DNA of 64,000 nucleotides from Cristatella mucedo (Eukaryota; Bryozoa; Phylactolaemata; Cristatellidae): positions 1,235,501-1,299,500 of the forward strand of contig WPIO01000112.1 of the NCBI GenBank assembly GCA_009760855.2. The letters are read 5' to 3'. The translations under genes were made by a program, and so were the position numbers. The notes beneath the pieces were generated by a model that searched no databases, was not told the DNA's origin, and saw only the letters and a list, made by a program, of their open reading frames with translations. Shown here piece by piece: positions 59,201 to 64,000 of the stretch. Every line of letters begins with the position of its first letter. Position 1 is the first letter of the stretch.

Positions 59201-60121
59201 TGCGGTATGGGGACCAGGTCGTTGCAGTCGATTGCAATTCATTACATGAGAACGCGTGTGCACGATGGAGCAAAATTTTGTGGATGCACTTTGAACTGAG
59301 TCTAGTCCTATATGCAATGTCAATTAGAGCTTCGCGATGGCAATTTGAGGATGATTTGTAGTGGAATAGAGTGAATTGCGGTAGTTTTCCAGATCATTTC
59401 AGGCGATTGCCGCCCATTGCCACAGTGTGAGGCTGCACAATTTTTCAAAATTTTACGTGGTTGTGCACAAAGCACGGCGCACTTTAATATGCAATACAAA
59501 CTGGAGCTCGGTGCAATGTATTTATATTTTTTTATGCGTTGGATTCTCTGGATTGAAGTGAATTGTGGTATTGGCCCGGGCTACTACAGTCGATTGCACG
59601 AGAATGGCCGTGCCAATGCAAGTGAATTTTTTTAGTGCAATTGTCACAGAGTGTGCTGTCATATGCAATTAAAAAAAGCTCTTCGATCGGAATTTCTTTC
59701 GTCGCATAGTGGAACACAGTGAATTGCAGTATTTAACTGGGCCACTGCAATCTTATTCCAGTGGACTTCGTGAGAACGTGAGCGGAATCGCGAGACATTT
59801 TCTGGGAACATTGTACGTTTAGCGTAGTTTGATATTCTAGACTTTTTGGAGCTGTTCGCAGCAGATTTGGGGTGGATTTGATGAGAACTAAAACGGATTT
59901 CGGTGGATTGAGGTACAGGCGTTCGGCATCAAAGCTCATTTCCATAAGCGCACGTGCGAGCAGCGACATGAAATTTTGTGGAGGGATAAATTCGAACGTG
60001 TACTACAATATATCAGCGCAAAATTGAGCTCGGCAACGCTTATGTCTAGTCTTTGCTAGCCTAATTAGAGGAGATTGCTGTGAGTTTCGGTGGATTTCGG
60101 TTATTCGTCGAACCCGAAGCT
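56212..60121. mobile_element. ~3.9-kb foldback structure with long inverted arms
   Basis: The two ends are inverted copies: 56212-57060 pairs with 60121-59290 along ~830 bp. Shared blocks in mirrored order include agct.cgggtt, cgacgaat.accgaaatcca, ctctaatta.gctagca, cgctgatat.ttgtagta, ttatccctccacaaaattt, gagcttt/ga.gcc, gcggaatcgcgagac/cgagcgattccgctc, and cgcgaagctctaattgaca. The middle (57060-59290) consists of direct degenerate ~170-bp units of the same family. No transposase gene is visible. The outer border resembles neither LINE nor LTR. A Foldback/Galileo-like or other large TIR element is the best fit. Confidence 0.75.
57060..59290 (+). repeat. Degenerate ~170-bp tandem repeat array inside the foldback
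   Basis: A recurring core, roughly GGCCATTGCNGTCGATTGC followed by CGTGCATTGC and a CTCGATTG-like end, appears near 57349, 57520, 57670, 57845, 57996, 58160, 58340, 58492, 58670, 58843, 59020 and 59213, spacing about 150-195 bp. It continues into the right arm (59390, 59577, 59740). Between cores lie related pieces: gcacttttaat.ca, ttggagctt.gtgcagcca and gatttgcgatggattgcggtatt. In the left arm the same core is inverted (near 56402, 56575, 56745, 56930). Confidence 0.8.
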
Positions 60122-60139
60122 CTTGACTGGGGTAGACGT

Positions 60140-62268
60140 CGACTTCGAAGATCCAAGCAGCTACCAGGCATACGAGGACTATTGTAGATAATACCAATAG
60201 ACCCCAGCGAAGGCCAAGTTTACTTCTATAAAAAATTGTTGAATCACAGATGCACAATGCAGAAATAGTGATGTGGACGATCAACCATCTCCTCAACTGC
60301 TCTCAGGTTAGCTCCTTACGAAATGATCTCTGTGATGATCTTACTGATTGCTTCCCTAACTTTTTTGTCAAAAAGATTGACAAGAACAAGGATCCATCCC
60401 TAAGATGGTAGCATTCCCCTAGAACGCTGTCCTTCAATTCCATGCGCACCTCATTGTTTACATTCAAACAGATCTCTAGTAACTTCGTCCTGAAGTTCAT
60501 ATCCCAATCGAAGAAGACAATTAGTCCTTTGGACCCTATTCTAACTGTCCAGTTTCTACGATCGATTGATCAGCTGCTGCCTTGCATAACTAACCTCGTA
60601 AATATATCATTAGCCTCTGGTCATGTCCCAGAACTTTTCAAAAGTGCTGTAGTCAGGCGACCACTCAAGAAAGAAACACTAGACCAAGAGAACTTAAGGA
60701 AAGTCCGCTCAGTCTCTCTTCTACCGTTCCTATTAAAGACATTGGAACGAGTCGCAGCAACCAGCTGAACTCATATATTGAAAGTTCAAACATTGCTAAT
60801 ATGTTCCAGTCAGGTTTGAAAGCTAATCACTCTACAGAATAAGCATTGCTTCGGGTCTATAACGAACCACTTAGGAATACAGATTAAGGTAAAGTATCTC
60901 TACTTGTTTTAATTGATCTTTTGGTAGCTTTGATACAATCGATCACAAAGTCCTTCTTGGGCGACTCTCGTCAAGCCTACGAATTACTGGCACTGTATTG
61001 CAATGGTTTAGGTTCTATCTCAGTGGGAGACTCCAGAGTATGGATGTGAATGGACAAAGATTATCAGAGGAAAATCTAAAATATGGGGTACCACAGGGCT
61101 CCGTGCTAGGTCCTGTTCTTTTCACGGTTTACACTCTCCCTCTTGCAGATGTGATTGCCAAGCGCATTCTAGGCTTTCACTTCTATGCAGGTGGCACTCA
61201 GTTGTACCTTTGCTTTAATCCCTTACAGCCCTTGAACACGTCAAACTCTCTCAATTCCTATGCTGCATGCATTGATGACATCCGCACATAAATGGCAGCA
61301 AATTTTCGTAAATTAAATGAGAATAAAAATAAATAAATATGGGCAAACCAAGTGTGATTCAGAAATTGGAAATCCCAACGCTCAAAACCGGCTCTCCCAG
61401 CGTATCTCCTGATGAATTAGCACGGAATCTAGGCATCGAGTTCCAAAGTGACCTGTCTTTAGACAACTACATCTGCTTCACGGTCAAGTCTGCCTACTTT
61501 CAGCTATATAACGTTGCCAAAATTCAGGCTTGCTTAGACAGGGATACTACATCTACATTGGTCCATGCATTTGTGACATCCTGTCTTGACTTCTTTAGCT
61601 CACTGCTTTTTGGCCTACCGGTCTATGCACTCAGACGCTTACAGCTGGTAAAAACTCTGCAGCTAGGCTTGTCTGTCGTGAACGTCGCAGCTGCCACATC
61701 ACACCACTTCTGGCCGACCTGCACTGGCTACTAGTCAAGCAACGCATCGAATTCAAGGCTTTGTCACTAACTTTTAGGTTCCTTTATTCTTTGGCTCCAG
61801 CCTACTTATCAGATCTACTCTCCTACCAGGCTAAGCATCGTAGCGTCGGCTTTTCGGAATCCAGATGTTTACCTAGACCTCGTAAAAATCTTAAATCCTT
61901 TGGAGACTGTGCATTTAGTTCGTATGCTCCCAAAGCCTGGAACTCACTCCCAAAATTCGTCATGACATCACCTGACTTGGCCACATTAAAAAAGAAACTA
62001 AAAACATATCTATTTATGACATCTTTTAGTGTGTCCGTGTGATTCGTTCTTCATTTGCTTATGCGTGCTGACACGGTGCATGCCGCCACTAACCACACTT
62101 GCATGCTGACCTTATGCATGTCACACCTAACCATATCATTCTTGTTGTTTATTGAGCATGCTACCACTAACAATTGGATCATGATTTTTTTGCAGCAATT
62201 GCAAACCGCCTAGAAAGAGATTGGGTTTTCTGAGGTTGATTTATAAAATGTATTATTATTATTACCCG
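60140..62268 (+). mobile_element. LINE family A copy next to the foldback
   Basis: Starts in the linker (YQAYEDYCR-like) about 20 bp past the foldback border and runs to the 3' stem and ATT tail at 62268. RT text: LKYGVPQGSVLGPVLFTVYT and LGFHFYAGGTQLYLCFNP, where the catalytic YADD has become YAGG. The C-terminal half (61339-62042) is mostly open with one frameshift near 61665. Confidence 0.88.
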
Positions 62269-62387
62269 GAAGATTACCCTCGAGCCACTGTTGCCGGCAG
62301 CGTCCTTGTAGCGATCTTGACAAGCATTGAGTGTAGGGTCCCAGAGGGAATATGCTAATACCTGTAAACTCGCTACGTAATGTAAAT

Positions 62388-62575
62388 GCTAAATGATTTA
62401 ACAGCCTCTTTTTATAGCGACAGAAGCGCCTTGACGGCTATCAACGTGTCTATAAAGAATTGCCCACTGCAGGATTCCAACCCTGGCTAATTCGGATGGC
62501 TATTCGCTAAGGACTTTTCGAACCAAAATTAGGTAAGGCGCCTTACCTAGTGTGACATCACGGCTCACCAATCGC
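62388..62575 (-). mobile_element. SINE1 copy, diverged
   Basis: gatttaacagcctcttttta, tagcgacagaagcgccttga, gcccactgcaggattccaac and cttacctagtgtgacatcac, ggctcacc. Confidence 0.75.
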
Positions 62576-62579
62576 GGCT

Positions 62580-62768
62580 ACATCTCTAACCATGTTATGC
62601 TAGTCGGCATTGAGCATGCTACTATTAACCATACGATCATACATCCTTTGCGACATATGTAAATGACTATATGACTATATAATTATATACGTAAAGTGCC
62701 TAGAAAGAAACTAAGTTCTCTGATGGCGCCATTTGAATGTATTCTTCTCATTATTATTCTTACCTCCT
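62580..62768 (+). mobile_element. LINE A 3' end fragment beside SINE1
   Basis: 3' UTR remnant (catctctaaccatgttatgc), a TATA-rich interruption, then aaagtgcctagaaagaaact, aagttctctgatggcgcc and ATT repeats. Confidence 0.72.
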
Positions 62769-62794
62769 TAACAAAAATAATTTTGGTTTTAGGA

Positions 62795-62912
62795 CATTTC
62801 CCCCTGGACGTTCCCCCCCCCCCGCCGGAAATTTCCACCCTGGAGGACTTTAGGACATTCCCTCCCCGTGACATTTCCACCCTCGGACTAGGACATTTCC
62901 CCCATATTGATG
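62795..62912. repeat. Left inverted copy of a C-tract repeat
   Basis: Text gacatttccccctggacgtt, a C12-like run, ggaaatttccaccctggagg and ttaggacattccc. The inverse complement occurs at 63695-63790 (gaaacgtccagggggtgtta, ggaaatatccgggagg, ggggaaatgttc). Confidence 0.75.
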
Positions 62913-63030
62913 AATGTATAACTATAACTATATATAAATATATATATACTAATTTGACTTGACTAAAATAAAATAAAACTTAATAAATCAATAAATAGAT
63001 AAATAATAAATAATAATAAAATAAATAAAA

Positions 63031-63090
63031 CTTAATTTGATCCTGTAAATAAATAAATATATATTTATTTATTTACATGATCAAATTAAG
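63031..63090. repeat. 60-bp near-perfect palindrome with no spacer
   Basis: 63031-63060 is the inverse complement of 63061-63090 with 29 of 30 positions matching (one C/A mismatch). AT-rich, centred on atatatat. It could extrude as a cruciform. Confidence 0.95.
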
Positions 63091-63431
63091 TTCATGTTCT
63101 ATTAAAATAAAATCAACTCAGTATAATTAGAAGAATGGATGGATTGGAAGGATGGTTTCTAATAGAGCGAGCGGCGGCGGCAGTTGCAGCGGCAAGCAAT
63201 ACATTTCGGTCCCGCGGTAGTTCGGTCCCGCTCGACGCCGCCAGCCACTTGTTCCACCCGTCAAAGCGGGCGCGCGTGACGGCGTGGAGCGCGTTCCTGA
63301 AAATGAGTGCTAAGCCTCAGAGGTCTACTGAGTATAATTCGAGGTCAAGAGATCTAGTTATGCCCTAATACGCACTAGTTAAAGCGCGGAATGCGAGCAA
63401 GGGTGGACTAAGGAGGCGGAGGCGCAGCCCG
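63091..63431. other. Unassigned, includes GC-rich patch
   Basis: 63160-63310 is GC-rich. On the minus strand an acceptor-like cattttcag is followed by NALHAVTRARFDGWNKWLAA, which looks protein-like, but no donor or partner exon is convincing. Left as unassigned. Confidence 0.35.
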
Positions 63432-63691
63432 CCCTAAACCCTAAACCATAAACACTTAACCCTAAAATCAAAGCCCTAAACCCTAAACCCTAAACTCTGA
63501 ACCCAAAAACCCTAAACTCTAAGCCCTAAACAGGCAAAACCCCAAATTCTAAACCCTAAAACCCTAAACTCTAAACCCTAAACCCTACAAACCCTAAACA
63601 CTAAACTCTAAACCCTAAAAAATCCTTAACGCTAAAAATCCTTAACCCTAATCTCTAAACCCTAAAACCTAAACCCTAAACCATATACCCG
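63432..63691. repeat. Interstitial telomere-like array, (CCCTAAA)n type, degenerate
   Basis: About 260 bp dominated by CCCTAAA heptamers (reverse TTTAGGG), with variants such as actctaaaccctaaac, ccttaaccctaa and cccaaaaaccctaaac. Hexameric CCCTAA arrays, the usual animal telomere type, are not seen. The unit phase slips often, so the array is not freshly made. Confidence 0.85.
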
Positions 63692-63694
63692 GGG

Positions 63695-63790
63695 AAATGT
63701 TCTACCCTAGGGGTACATATCGGGGGGGGAATGTCGGGGGGGGGGAAATATCCGGGAGGGGAAACGTCCAGGGGGTGTTAAAGTCCGTAC
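63695..63790. repeat. Right inverted copy of the C-tract repeat
   Basis: G-tract version of 62795-62912: ggggaaatgttctaccctag, gggggggggaaatatccggg, aggggaaacgtccaggggg. Together the pair brackets ~0.8 kb that includes the palindrome and the telomere-like array. Confidence 0.75.
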
Positions 63791-63829
63791 CCCATAATTT
63801 CACCTATACTCAGAATTGGAGCTAGTTTA

Positions 63830-63960
63830 GTGGGCGTGATACGGCCGCCATGTTCTCCTGCCCACAATCTGCCCAGTGAGCCGCTTCCGCGCGAGCTCGT
63901 GATGCCACGAGCACGTGACGCTTACCGAGCAGAATTGGGAAAGCGTGGCAGCTGCGAGTA
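63830..63960. promoter_or_regulatory. Candidate CpG-rich promoter region at the window end
   Basis: Contains gccgccatgtt, a good match to the YY1 core, gagcacgtgacgc with a CACGTGAC E-box, and CpG-rich gcttccgcgcgagctcg. A donor-like cag|gtgaggt follows at ~63983. A transcript starting here and running out of the window is plausible but unproven. Confidence 0.3.
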
Positions 63961-64000
63961 CCTACCAGAATGTAACCGCCAGGTGAGGTACGCTTGCAGG

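Noticed and set aside
56500-59900. Small ORFs across the foldback element (up to 125 codons)
   Set aside because: They follow the repeat period, are similar on both strands and carry no motif.
63135-63368. Exon reading NALHAVTRARFDGWNKWLAA on the minus strand, or the 77-codon plus ORF
   Set aside because: A good acceptor but no credible donor or partner exon; GC-rich composition can keep both strands open.

Overview
The window reads as nuclear DNA of an invertebrate animal. Two intron-containing housekeeping genes of clear metazoan type sit on the minus strand in a sea of transposable-element debris. I cannot name the species. Against bacteria: no operons, canonical GT-AG introns, LINE, SINE, Tc1, hAT and LTR relics, and long microsatellites.

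Layout. (1) 1-12450: repeats and unassigned DNA, with a small LTR retroelement carrying ~330-bp terminal repeats (about 1550-2926) and several LINE and SINE copies. (2) 12451-28313, minus strand: a CDC50/TMEM30 gene, the beta subunit of P4-ATPase lipid flippases. Seven exons join with consistent phases into 339 codons; only the extreme N-terminus is missing. Its introns hold LINEs, SINEs, a Tc1/mariner relic, a 136-bp tandem duplication and a polypurine tract. (3) 28314-43647: microsatellites, a 3-kb degenerate LINE, and a hAT-type MITE with near-perfect 8-bp target duplication. (4) 43648-48308, minus strand: MRM2, the mitochondrial FtsJ-type rRNA 2'-O-methyltransferase, in two exons (285 aa) with the full K-D-K-E tetrad and a CAG-rich intron. 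(5) 48309-56211: LINE copies, a possible small split gene (52670-53245), a second LTR-element copy with a (GGC)~30 run, and a ~600-bp compound microsatellite. (6) 56212-60121: a ~3.9-kb foldback structure with ~830-bp inverted arms built of degenerate ~170-bp repeats. (7) 60140-64000: another LINE copy, a 60-bp palindrome, a degenerate CCCTAAA (TTTAGGG-type) array between inverted G/C-tract repeats, and a CpG-rich promoter-like end.

The repeats form a small ecosystem. The dominant LINE (family A, CR1/L2-like RT with a GCGCC...GGCGC stem at its 3' end and ATT-repeat tail) shares its 3' stem with a tRNA-derived SINE (SINE2). It also occurs as short (~100-125 bp) tail-only insertions. SINE1, a second tRNA-like family, has inserted into the LTR element, into Tc1 and into a LINE. 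The two host genes are not functionally linked.

All calls come from reading sequence and translations by eye; family names rest on recognised motifs, not on searches.
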